Origin: Sequoia sempervirens
Lineage: Eukaryota > Streptophyta > Pinopsida > Cupressales > Cupressaceae
DNA: 64,000 bases
NCBI GenBank assembly: GCA_007258455.2
Contig: VDFB02187456.1
Span: 1-64,000 of the forward strand
Reading direction: 5' to 3'
In this document: positions 33,731-45,246 of the stretch, one piece after another
How the letters are laid out: every line of letters begins with the position of its first letter
How positions within the stretch are numbered: position 1 is the first letter of the stretch
The notes under the pieces: model-generated
Database searches by the model: none
What the model was told of the DNA's origin: nothing
The model's input: the letters and a program-made list of their open reading frames with translations, nothing else
Made by a program: the position numbers and the translations under genes

Positions 33731-36564
33731 CTAGGATTTCCTCTTCCCTAGTCTAGTAGCAGCTAGGGAAGAAGGGTTGGGTCCTCTAGTCCTGCCGCAT
33801 GTGCGTGGTGGTGGTGGTAGTGCTACTGTTGTTGGCTCCTCGGCTAGCATGGAACGTTGTGCATGTGGCTCTAGTTGAATCTCATCCATATCCTCAGAAA
33901 TTTCCTCCAACCCTACATGTCCTAATGCACCCACATCCTCCATTTCCTGTCTCTCGAATTCAAGGATCTCGTCTGTGCTAAACAATGGAGGCTACTCATC
34001 TTTCCCTATCTAATCACTGTAAGGATCTATCTCATCTAAATCAATAGGATCCAGTGATTTTTCTTCTACTCTCTTTGTGTGCAACTGAAGGTTGTATTAC
34101 ACAAAGACAAGGTCATTGAGGCATTTTTGTGCTAACTTGTTCCTCTTCTTCATGTGAATGGACTTGAACAAGCTCCAATTGCGCTCACAACTAGATGCAC
34201 TACAAGGCTGACATAGTATGCAGTGGGAAATTTTTTGTAGATGTTGGGTTTTTCCACCTCAATTTTTCCACCAAACCTTTGCAAAAAAAAATATTGAAGA
34301 GATAGAAAATAAATTCAAAGACTCAAAATTCAAAACACATTTTATCAAATTATAAGATGCATGTGAAATAAACTTAAAAGTTAAAGACTCAAAATTTTAT
34401 ACCTAGTGGAAAAGTGGTTCTTTCTATAATAGCTAGCTCCAAAGAAAAAAGATTACTAGTTGCTTCCCTATAAATACCCAACTCGCTGACGATGAGCTCT
34501 CTCATTGCAACCTCAAATTCCATCCTCTGAATGCATGTTGTGAGCCCCTCCATAATCTCTCCATTAGGATCGTAGAAGCTCTTTGAGAATATATAAGAAT
34601 GGTTGAGGAAGTACCCTACTACATGGATGGGTTGGTGGAGTTGATTGTTCCACCTCCTATCAACAATCTCCCATATGGGATCAAATTTGAGGTTGTCCCC
34701 CATGTAATAACTTTTTATAGCCTCCTTGGCCCTATCCATGGCCTCATAAATGTATCCCATTGGGTTTTGAACCCCATCTACCATGCGGAGGACTCTAACC
34801 AAGGGCTCTAAAACCTAGATTAAAAATACAAAAATATCAAAGTTAGAAATTTATAATGAAAGGCTTAAAGTTAAATTAAAATATACATATATATTTATAT
34901 TCAACTTGAGTTTAAAATTAAAATCAAAGTTTTGAAGTTACCTTCACGATCTTTGTAGCTTTTTGTGCAAACAAGGGGTTGAAGACTATTGTAGCAACTC
35001 TCTCTCCTTTAGGATTCTTTGAATATGAGGATTCATTCCATGCTTGACTCACAAACATTTGTTTTAAAGAGCCCAAAGAATCCAAAATGCTTTGCACCAT
35101 TAGGAAAACCGTTGCAAACCTTGTGGCACCTGATCTCACCAACTCCTTCCCTCGTGTATGCTCTCTCATCAAATTAAGAACCCAAGAGTGATTGTAGATA
35201 TATTTTTTGATGCTCCTTGCATCATCTACAATCGGTGCCACCCAAAAAAAAATTCCTATGTCCTCCAAAAGAAGTTCAAGGCAATGGGGTGCACAAGGTG
35301 ACCAAAAGAGTGATGGATGTCTAATCTCAAGCATTCTTCCAATTGCCACATATGTTGCTGCATTATCTATGATGACTTGCACCACATTATAAATCCCCAC
35401 CTCCATCACAACTTCTTCCAATAATGTACACATTGTATCTGCAGCTTTTATCCTGTTGGAAGCATCCACCGACTTCCAAAACACTTCACCTTTGGAAGCA
35501 ACCAAAAAATTAAGGATGGTGTGGTTTCTCCCATCCATCCACCCATTGGAAATAATGGAGCAGCCATATTTCTTCCATTTATTTTTTTGTTCTTCCACCA
35601 CATGCATTGCCCTTTTGGTTGCATTTGTGAGAAACCTGCAAGTACAAAGTAAAATAATTAAATAAGTACAAAATTGTAAGTTTTAAACAAAAATTAGCTT
35701 GAATTCAACATAAATAATAAATTAATTTGATTTAAAGAACATAAAATTAGCATAAAATTTAAGTTGACTTACCTCTCACTCAAATCTTTGTGAGAAGGTG
35801 GCTTGTAGCCTTTTTCCCGCAATTGTCAATGCAGTGACCATATTGTGCCAATAGGGACTACTCACCGCATTTAATGGTATGTTATTAAAATACAAAAATT
35901 CAGCACATTCCATGTTGGAATGTTGATGCACCTATTTGTTCCACCCTATAGCCTCCAATAATATTTGTGCTACTGGTGTGTTTCTTGGCACAAAAAAAAT
36001 TTGTGGGTTGCGTGAAGATGAAGGTGGTGGTGGTACTGGCACTCTACTCAAACTAGAGGAAATAGGGGGCCTAGAGGACAGTGTGGTTGTGGTTGTGCCA
36101 TGAGTGTGAATCCGTGGACCACAAAGAGAGCCCATAATGCCAATATCTCCCTCCTCATCTGACTCTATCTCCATGTGCTTGGCCTCGTGCTCCTGAATCT
36201 TCCCATGGGCATGTGCATTTCCACTAGCTATGGATGTTGCTATGACTCTTTTTTTCCTCTCCCTTTGCATTTTTCTTTCCTCGGAAACTGAAAGTAGGGA
36301 AAGCATCTCTCTTCTAATCTCTTCTTTGGGTTGCTCACAAGGCTTGGCATCATGCTGAGGAATTCTTGCAAGATGTTATTTGAGGTGATTTATGCCTCCA
36401 TGATATGTATTATTTCACTCACTACAAATAACTATTCGAGGTGCATGCCCTCTCACAGCATACTTCCATGTAGGGTCTCTAGCCCCTGGAGGACAAGTGC
36501 CTAGAACCCATGATGATGGTGTGGGCGGGGCAGAACCTGATGTTCAACCAGAGCTAGAATCCAT
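33731..36564 (-). pseudogene. hAT transposase (BED finger, DUF659, dimerisation domain), broken
   Basis: Exons on the minus strand: 35773-36564, 34942-35635, 34403-34814 and about 34276-33731. Introns 35636-35772 and 34815-34941 have GT-AG ends and join in phase (GYKPPSHKDLSER|FLTN; KIVK|VLEPLVRVLRMVDG). Exon 1 holds a BED-type zinc finger near 36385-36480 (WKYAVRGH, VICSE, GGINHLK). Exon 2 is DUF659 (NGWMDGRN, VDASNRI, VIIDNAATYV, CAPHCLELLLEDIG). Exon 4 has the hAT dimerisation motif ASSCERNWSLFKSIH near 34180. In-frame stops fall in codon 7, at the second finger cysteine, after GGINHLK, after LLEAIGWNK and after CLNDLVFV. A frameshift lies in the A-run before GYKPP. The enzyme would be dead. 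Confidence 0.93.
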
Positions 36565-37149
36565 TATTGTGTGTATTCAATGATCAATGATCAATCTACA
36601 CATACAAAAAATATGTATAACATATTAGTTTTTTAATACAAAAAAAATTAAAAAACAACCTAAATCATTAAAATATCTCTCTAAATTTGATTTAAATTGA
36701 CTACAAATGTGTTTAAATGAATTATAAATTAAAATTATTAACTAATCCAATCATTTTACACAAAAAATGAACCTAGGTCTGAAAATTTCAAAAAACAGTG
36801 AAAAAAATGAAAAAAAAATAGAAAAAATCAACAAAAGATTGTGATGAATCTTGTTTTTTGGATTCTAAATGCAAAAAAATTGTTTCTTTTTGCTCTATCA
36901 TGTCTTCTTTTCAATTTGGAATAAGTATTGCAATAAGAATGAAATAAAATAATTAATCAAAAACAAAAAAACAAAAACAAAAACCCTACCTGTGAATCAA
37001 ATTTCCCTTGAAAATCCACACAAAATGGCATTTGAATCTGCTCTCCTTGATGGAAAATTGTTGGAAATGATGTCTCCTTGCTTGGGGGGGTTTTTAGCTC
37101 TCCACACAAAGTTTCAAATGTTTTTGAAAAGAAATAAAACATAAAAAAG

Positions 37150-37364
37150 ATGTTTTAGCCTTTTATGACTGTGCAACCGAGTTTTTTACATGGACTCACG
37201 AGTTTTTGGTGAGTACTCACTGAAAAAAATTGTTACTTTTTTGAAAAACTCAAAAAAACTCGGCTCCTAAAGGCTAGTGAGTTAAACTCAAAAAAACTCA
37301 TTTTTTTTAAAAACTAGTGAGTTTTTAAAATCTCAGCGAGTTTTTTGCGAGTATGCCAACTATG
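37150..37364. repeat. Subterminal repeat cluster of the hAT element
   Basis: A 215-base terminal segment packed with ACTC(G/A) and GAGTTTTT motifs in both orientations, for example near 37189, 37205, 37248, 37277, 37288, 37315 and 37338. Such subterminal clusters are known transposase-binding regions in hAT elements. Binding here is inferred. Confidence 0.6.
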
Positions 37365-39843
37365 GGTTTAAGGGTTGAGAGTGTATGGTTTAGGTTTTAA
37401 GTATAGCTCGTTGAGGGTAAATGTTTAAATTTGATGGTATAGGGTATAGGGATGAGGGTTGAGATTTTAGGGTTTAGGATTTAAGTTATAGGGTTGAGGG
37501 ACAATATTTTTGGTTTAGGGTATAAGGGTGAGGGTATAGGGAATAGGGATGAGGGTTGAGGTGTAGGGTTTATGGTTTAAGGTATAGGGTTGAGGGTTGA
37601 GGTATTAGAGCTTAATTAATAGGTTAATGGTATAGGATAGAAGGTTGAGGGTTTACAGTTGAAGGATAGTGTTCATCTCATTGATTGTATAAGATTAAGT
37701 GTGTAAGGTATAGAGATTAGGGTTTAGGATATTTGGTTTAGGGATTACAATATAGATTGAGGGATAAGGCATAGGGTGAAGGGTTGAGAGTGTATGGTTT
37801 AGGGTTTAAGTATAGGGTTGAGGTAAAATATTCAAGGTTTAGGGTATAAGGGTGAGGTTATAGGGTATAGGGATGAGGGTTGAGGTTGTAGGGTTCTAGG
37901 TTTAAGGTATAGGATTGAGGGTTTATAGTTGAGGGATAATGTTCAAGGTTGAGTGTCTAAGGTATAGGGTTTAGGTTTTAAGGTTGATTATATAAGGCAT
38001 AGGGTTGAGGTTTGAGTGATTAGGGATTAAGTATATGGTTAAGGGTATAGGGTTGAGGGTTGAGGGTTGAGGGATAATGTTCAGGGTTGAGTGTCCAAGA
38101 TTTAAGTGTATAGGTTATAGGTCCATTAGGGTTTAAGATGTTGGGTTGATGTACTAGGGCTGAAGAGTTGAGGGTTGAGGTTGTAGGGTTTATGTTTTAA
38201 GGTATAGGGTTGGGGTATTAGGGTCTAGGGTTCAAGGTTTAGGGTTCAGGGTTCAGGGTTCAGGGTTAAGGGATTAGGGTTGAGGGTTGAGGATTTAGGG
38301 TGTAGGGTATAGGGATGAAGGTTGATTTTTTAGGGTTTAGGGTTTAAGGTTAGGGTTGAGGGTTGAGGGATTAGGGCTTAAGTAGTAGGTTGAGGGTATA
38401 GGGTATAGGGTATAGGGTTTATAGCTGAGGGATAATGTTCAACTCGTTGAGTGTATAAGATTAAGTGTGTAAGGTATAGGGATTAGGATTTAGGATATTG
38501 GGTTTATGGTTTATGGTATGGATTGAGGGTATAAGGCATAGGGTGAAGGGTTGAGAGTGTATAATTTAGGGTTTATGGTAGAATGGTTAGGTTATAGGGT
38601 ATAGGGGATGAGAGTTGAGGTTGTAGGGTTCAAGGTTTAAGGTATAGGGTTGACGGTTTATAGTTGAGGGATAATGTTCAAGGTTGAGTGTCTAAGGTAT
38701 AGGGTTCAGGGTTTAAGGTTGAGGGTATAATTCATATGGTTTAGGGATTAGGGCTTAAGTATATGGTTGAGGTTATAGGGTAGAGGGTAGAGGGTAGAGG
38801 GTAGAGGGATAATTTTCAAGGTTGAGTTTCCAAGGTTAAGTGTATAGGGTATAGGTCTATTAGGGTTTAAGATATTGTGTTGATAGATTAGGGCTTAAGT
38901 ATAGGGTTGAGGGTTGAGCTTGTAGGGTGTATGGTTTAGATTTTAAGGCATAGGGTTGAGGGATTAGGTTTGAGGGTTTAATGTAGAGGGTAGAGGTTTA
39001 GGGTTTATGGTTTAGGGTTGAGGGTTTAGGGTATAGGTTTAAGGGTTGAGGGTTTAGGGTATAGGTTTAAGGGTTGAGGGATTAGGGTTTAAGGGTTGAG
39101 GGTTTAACGGTTGAGAAGGTATAGGATTGAGGGATTAGGGTTGAGGGTTTAATGTATATGGTTGAGGGTTGAGGGTTAAGGGTTTAATGGTTTAAGGGTT
39201 GAGGTTTTAGGGTTGAGGGTTTAAGGGTTGAGGTTTGAGGTTTGAGGTTCTAGGGATAGGGATTAGGGTTGAGGGTTGAGGGATTAGGGTTTAAGGATTG
39301 AGAGTTGAGTGATTAGGATTTAAGGTATAGGGTTGAGGGTTTAATGTATAGGGTAGAGAGTTGAGGTTTGAATGTTGAGGGTTTAAGGGTTAAGGGTGGA
39401 GGGATTAGGGTTTAAGGTTTGAGGGTTGAGGGATCAGGGTTTAAGGTATAGGGTTGAGGGATTAGGGTTGAGGTTTTAATGTATAGTGTAGAGGGTTGAG
39501 GGTTGATCGTTAAGGGTTTAGGGTTGAGGTTTTAGGTTTTAGGGTGAAGGGTTTAGGATATTAGGTTTATGGTTTATAGTATGGATTGATGGTATAAGGC
39601 ATAGGGTGAAGGTTTGAGAGTGTATGGTTTAGGGTTTAAGTATAGGGTTGAGAGACAATATTTAGGGTTTAGGGTATAAGGGTGAGGTTATAGGGTATAG
39701 GGATGAGGGTTGAGGTTGTAGGGTTTAGGATTTAAGGTATAGGGTTGAGGGTTGAGGGTATAGGGTGTAGGATTGAGGGTATAATGGTATAAGGCATAGG
39801 GTGAAGGGTTGAGAGTGTATGGTTAAGTGTATAGGGTATAGGG
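37365..39843 (+). repeat. Degenerate telomere-like array, right arm
   Basis: About 2.5 kb with the same orientation and motif mix as the left arm. The phrase AATGTTCAAGG and variants recur near 37498, 37668, 37826, 37936, 38070, 38431, 38671, 38808 and 39655. The stretch 38990-39560 is the most regular (TTTAGGGTTGAGGGT-like). The array ends near 39843 in ordinary AT-rich DNA. Left and right arms together make about 3.7 kb once the hAT element is removed. Confidence 0.9.
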
Positions 39844-41159
39844 ATGTTCCATTGAATAGAAAAACACACACAAAGGGTCATGTCATGTAAAATGACACAT
39901 ATGACATATAATAATGGAATTGTGGTGAAATTTCATATCACGCACAAAACAACACGTACATAGCGCTTACAAGGTTTCATCATTTCTTGAAGAAAGGTCT
40001 CATAGATATACCTCAACCTAACCCCCTACACAAACATGATAATGTTCAAGAAACCTTAACAAATTCATCAAATCCAAAATGCAAGAGCGCTTTGGAAAAG
40101 TTAAGAATTTACACTGTTTCGTGCAATCCAAAGTGTGCTCACGTTATAATATGAGCATGTTTTGTAAACTTCTAAAATGGTCAAAAGAGCATGACATCGT
40201 GATCCAGGCCCACATGCTCTATTATTCTCCTTCTTTTGTGCATTATCCAACAAAAAAAAAAATTTATGTTGTTGGGGAAAAAACATGCAATTTTTAAGCA
40301 TTCCACCACCTTTGTACCACATTTTTATTGTTTTCCAACTTAGGAAGGAGGAAATAACAATTTTTTCACATAAAATTTTATTATATGAACTCAAATTTTC
40401 ATGCTTGTAGTGTTGCAATGTTAATTATGATTTTATTGTTATAATTTCATATTATAGATTGGTTAATTCTATAGCTTTTTATTAATTCTATTAGATTTAT
40501 AAAATTGAATGTTGAAAACAAAGCATCTTCATGAAAAGCTCAAATCCTTGAGGAGTTTGATGCAAGAAGAAAAATAAACTACACATAATTGGGTAGTTTC
40601 TCAAATAAAATCTTGGATTTTAAGGTATGTCAAGTCTTTATACATGGGCTTTATATTTTCCTTCATTCTCTTATGTTTATTTATCACTTCTTATCATACA
40701 TACTTAATGTAATGCTTTTATTTTGTTATCATGTTGATTTTGGGATTATATTTTGCTAAGTATTCAAAATTATGAGTGATCAACATACATACCCTTAATC
40801 AAATGCATTATATTTTGCTAAGGGATTAGATTAGGTATTTTTAATATAATATAATGCATCATATTAATCATCCTTATCTTTATAGTACTCAACATACCCT
40901 TCCTTAGAAGATAAATTTTCATCCTTTCTTATTGAGAGGGAATTTTCATATTCAAATGAAACAAAATTTAAGAAAATAAACTCAATGTATATTATATTTT
41001 AACTCTAATTAACTCATTGATAAAATGTATTGTTGGTTAGTGTTCCAAAATCACCACATCAAATTGCTTCTCTCTTGTCAAATTGACTATGTGATTCCAT
41101 CCCACATTCAATTTGCAAGGAGCATACAGTCCTTATTAGAATATCTCGGCATTACATAA
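39844..41159. other. No gene seen; AT-rich
   Basis: Only short open frames. None resembles a known protein, and no element ends can be recognised. Confidence 0.4.
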
Positions 41160-41590
41160 ATTTTACATGGTGGAATGCTTACATATGTCAAGGGGGTCAT
41201 ATTGGTTCCAACTCAAGTTCCTTATGTTTCATGATTCTATCTACATCAACTTTGCATAGTGTCATGCTTGCATATGTTGTGTCACACTAGCTCCAATTCC
41301 ATGATGCATTATATTCTATACCAAGTTAATATGGTGTCAAGGGTGCACATGTTGGGCCACACAAGTACTAACTCATTGATTGCCTTATGTCTCATGATTC
41401 CATTTATATCAACATTATAAGGTGGTCATGTATACACATTGTGGGAGCCACACTAGTTCCAAATACATGATTCCCATATGTGTCATAATCCCTTCTACAC
41501 CACTTACCATGTGTACACTTTGTAGGGGCTACACTATTTCCAACTACAAAATGCCATATACACCATGGCACAATCACATCAACTATCACA
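41160..41590. repeat. Degenerate tandem repeat of about 75-95 bases
   Basis: Four to five diverged units. Each holds a phrase like GGTGTCATGCTTGCATATGT, then TCACACTAGTTCCAA, then TTATGTCTCATGATTCCAT (units begin near 41165, 41255, 41335, 41420 and 41505). Confidence 0.6.
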
Positions 41591-41649
41591 TCATATTACA
41601 AGTTTTTCTTCACACATGTTGAATAAAATGATTGATGATTATGGTTATT

Positions 41650-41760
41650 TTTGTACTTGCCCCTCCTCATGTCCTTTTCTTCCATCATCATGCCCTTTGT
41701 TGCCCCTCATGCACTTTTTTTCCCTCTTCATGCCCTTTGTTTCCCCTCATGCCCTATCAT
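41650..41760. repeat. CTCATGCCCTTTG short repeats
   Basis: Four or five imperfect copies of CTCATGCCCTTTGTTNCCCC in about 110 bases. Related words recur near 43010. No coding role is seen. Confidence 0.5.
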
Positions 41761-41877
41761 ATAACATACCATCAAGTAAACTACAAGGTCAATGTCACCA
41801 AATGTCTCATCAAAAATGAGAAAACATACAATCACAATGCTCACTTTGAAACAATTGAGAATCAAGAGAAAATTTAG

Positions 41878-42697
41878 ATAGATGTAAAATTCTTTGAAAG
41901 TCTTAAAGATTGATCTTTAAAACTTAGATATTGATTCATAATTATTATTTCTAGTTGATGATATTTAATGCCTCCTTATGACCAAATCTTGTGGCTTGGA
42001 CATGTTAAAAGGAATTAACCAAAACGTTGGGACACTAACTCCCTCATGATGCTTCACTTTATTCTCATTCACATGCATCTTCTAGCTTTGTTTACTTCCA
42101 CTCTCAGTCCCCCCCAGTCTATAATCATACACCCACTTCTTCCCTTACCCTTCGTGCATCAACTCATCTAGTCCTAAATAAACCAATAGTCACCCATTAG
42201 GTGGAAAGAATTGATGGCCTATCACTTGAATGTTGGATGAATCTGAATTCATGCCTAAAATGTAGCAGCTCCCTAGGATCACTATGTAGATGCTTACTTA
42301 GAAACATAAGGATAGAACTCATTGTGTAAGAGACAAGTCCTTAATATGGTAGTTAGCACAAAACATACATAATCAGTCTTTTACATTTGAAATAAATTCA
42401 CTAGTGATACACAACATAAATGAAAGAAATCTAGACTACTATTTAGACTACTTGTAACATAGATGGTACTATTTGGTTCAATGAGGATTAGAAGGAGTTT
42501 TAAGGAGAACTCTCAAAGAGCTATAAAGAGTTTTAGAGTCCATAATTTTTACCTTGAGCCAAGTGCATAGTTTTAGGATTGTGCTTGTTCCATTCACACA
42601 TGCCCATGTGCATAAAAACCCTTCGCTTCCCTTTGTTTGTCCTTCCCATTCATCTCTACCCTTTGTTTCCCTATGACATTCTTGACAAACTTATAAC
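41878..42697. other. No gene seen
   Basis: AT-rich DNA without open frames of note or recognisable repeats. Confidence 0.4.
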
Positions 42698-42905
42698 AAT
42701 CCTAAGACAAGAGTGACAATTATATGAAAATTATGATAGTCCTAAGAGACCTATGGTAGTCCTAAGAGACTTGTGATATTTTTAAAAGACCTATCATAAT
42801 ACTAAGAAAATAATGACAGTATTTAGAGACCTGTGACGGTCCTTAGAAACTTATGTTAGTCCTAAAAAACTTATAGAAATCCTAAGATACCTATGGTAGT
42901 CCTTT
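42698..42905. repeat. 20-bp minisatellite
   Basis: About ten head-to-tail units of exactly 20 bases with consensus near AGTCCTAAGAGACCTATGGT. The units keep phase over the whole 208 bases despite substitutions, so the period was preserved without indels. Confidence 0.85.
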
Positions 42906-43485
42906 TTTTTCTCATTCTTTGTGCCCTAATGACACCACTTCTCTATGTTTTTTATTGGAATACCCTACAAAACTAAAAAACATAGTTTTATAAACATTTA
43001 GTCCCTCTTCATGCCCTTTTTGGCCCTTTGTTTGTCATGTTTGAACATATAGCCTCTCACTTACTATCAAACCTGCAACTCCTTTCATTTGGTTGCCCTT
43101 TGATTGTCAAATGCCTCTTTGGACTATCATATATTGTACATCATAATTTTATGACTAATTTCATATTTGTGTAAGATATTTCTTTACTCTATAGTACCAT
43201 GATGGAACTAATCTTTATCTCTTTTTGGTGATACAAATACTATTCTTCATCATGCCAAATAAATAATCAAGGAAACATCATCTAACATCGGACAAGAAGG
43301 AAGCACTAAATGTAAAGAAAAGAAAGGAAATGAGGCAACTTCATGAAAGAAGGAAATTGAACATGATAGTAGAATACATGCCAATTCAAGAGGAACATGT
43401 ACCATCGATGAGAGATATGGAATTGACAACACAAAGGTAACAAATGTAAAACCTTTGTACAATGAGAGATTTGAATCCCATAGTT

Positions 43486-43665
43486 GGAGACACATCATCT
43501 ACCGCAAGTCAAGATGGAGGGACACCATCTACCACATCTCAACTTGAAAGTACATCATCACTCACATGTGAATAAGGATGTATGCCATATTTCCAATCTC
43601 AAATTCAAGGTACGTCATCTATTCCATCTCTGGTTGAAGGTAGGCCATCTATCCCATCTCATTTA
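43486..43665 (+). repeat. 33-bp coding repeat (Ser/Thr/Pro-rich)
   Basis: About five units of 33 bases giving 11-residue repeats such as GTPSTTSQLES and GTSSIPSLVEG, in the same frame as the upstream basic region. The repeat was probably a flexible linker in the transposase-like protein. Confidence 0.55.
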
Positions 43666-44090
43666 AATATGATGAAATTCTCAATGTTGAGGAAAATTTA
43701 CCTTTGAGAACACCTCCTAGAATTTTGCGTAGAAAGACCAAGTTTTTTATTGATATTGATGAGAATATTTTGTAGCCAATAGATGATTAGATTCCAAAAT
43801 GTACTTGTAGAAAATATGCTAATAAGATTTGGAGATTGTTCTTTGAAAAATTAAATTAAACCACAAGATGTCAACTATTTTTTGAAATGATGAGAAATCT
43901 AAAGTATAGGTCAATTATGAAGGTTCTTGGGTTGAGAACATCAGAAGCTTCAAGTCAAAAATATATTGTGAAGAATCTAATGAGTGCATATGAGAGTGTT
44001 CACCTCATGCACCAAAGATTGTAATGTCACACGATGTTTTATTACATCAACAATAGTAAGTAATCAAAAAAATAAATCTCGTCTCATTAG

Positions 44091-45246
44091 TGTTGAGAAA
44101 AAGGTGTCTCAAACTTACTAGTTAAGGCTCTCTAAAATCAAGAAAACACTTAGAAGTCTTGCAATTTCAAAGTTCAAAGTTTTAGCTTGTTGCTTACCAA
44201 TTGCATGGTAAAAACCCTAGAAGTTATGCAGGTAATCGGGAATCGATCTTCAGGCTTATTGCTTATCGGATGTAGTTGAAAATGACTTAGTAAAGTTGAA
44301 GACTTTCAATAATCAGACTTCAGAATTTCATTGTATGCTTTACTAGTGTATTCTGTGGTATAAGGTATAGAGAAACCTCAAGTCCCAACCCACAAAATGA
44401 CTTCATTATTCAGTCTTTACCGCAGTACCACAAGGTGCAGCTAAGAGGGGTGTGGGCTGGTGGTGTTACCTGCCATTCTGCGGTGATCTTCACCAGTCTA
44501 TGCAGGTGTGTGGGGCCATACCACCACCCCGCAGCAATCCATGAAATGGCTGGAAGTAGGGCGGGGGTTCTCCCACCACCCCACAATGGTCTAAGAGATA
44601 GCTTGCAATAGTGCGGGGAAAAGTTAGTAACCTACAATCCCGCGATGACTTGTAATGTAGCTTGTGGTATGGTGGTGAACCTGCTATCCCATGAAGGTCA
44701 ATCTAAGTGGTTGTGATGTTGTGGTGGTCAGATGGAATGGTAGAAGCAAACCACAATCCTGTGGCTAGTCAACTAAGGCCTTGTGGTATTACAGTTAAGA
44801 TTGGGAATGACGGGTAAAGATGGTTAAGTTGTTCATGACCGCTCGTTTGTTATGGAAGTTGGAACACTGATTTTCCTAAAACATTTGTGAAGTATGTATT
44901 GAATTTTGCAGTGCATTGGGTTGAGTGTGAGTTGAAGTATGGTCAAAGTGAATGTAATGAAGTGTTGCCAAGCTCATTCTAGAAAAGCACCTGAAAGAGC
45001 ATAGCTCTGAACTTGTATGTAATATTTGTTTTATTGTAATACAAGAGATATTTTCTTTGGTGTGTGGTTTTTTTCTCGAAAGGGTTTTCCCACGTAAATC
45101 TTGTGTGGATATTTTATTTTTCTATTCATGTTTTTAATATGTGCATCTTAAATGAACTATAATTGTAAAGTTTTGGAAATATTTTCTATATCTCTCTCCT
45201 AAAGATTAGCATTTGAAAGGCATTTCTGCACTTTGTTTTCCTTTCA
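44091..45246 (+). mobile_element. Solo LTR related to the element C LTR
   Basis: 1156 bp, from TGTTGAGAAAAAGG to TTTTCCTTTCA, flanked by the perfect 5-bp duplication ATTAG (44086-44090 and 45247-45251). It has no internal region, so recombination between two LTRs is the likely origin. Its start and end (GGGTTTTCCCACGTAAATC near 45080) resemble the element C LTR, while the GC-rich middle is different. Confidence 0.9.

Larger units (their letters stand above)
33377..37364 (-). mobile_element. hAT-superfamily DNA transposon
   Basis: A 3988-bp element with a perfect 8-bp target duplication GGTTTAAG (33369-33376 and 37365-37372), which is itself part of the telomere-like array. The terminal inverted repeats are CATAGTTGGAAGACTCGC on the left and the complement of CATAGTTGGCATACTCGC on the right, 16 of 18 matching. 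The interior has a minus-strand transposase gene of four exons. GAGTTTTT/AACTC motifs cluster at the right (5') end. An 8-bp duplication and these transposase domains define hAT elements. Confidence 0.95.

Noticed and set aside
32162..39843. A true chromosome end
   Set aside because: The repeats are heavily degenerate and flanked on both sides by other DNA, so this is an internal array.
40079..40418. Overlapping frames of 72 and 105 codons on opposite strands
   Set aside because: No recognisable features, and the translations look like AT-rich non-coding sequence.
42698..42905. CRISPR-like array
   Set aside because: The units are head to tail with no unique spacers, and the context is a plant nuclear genome.
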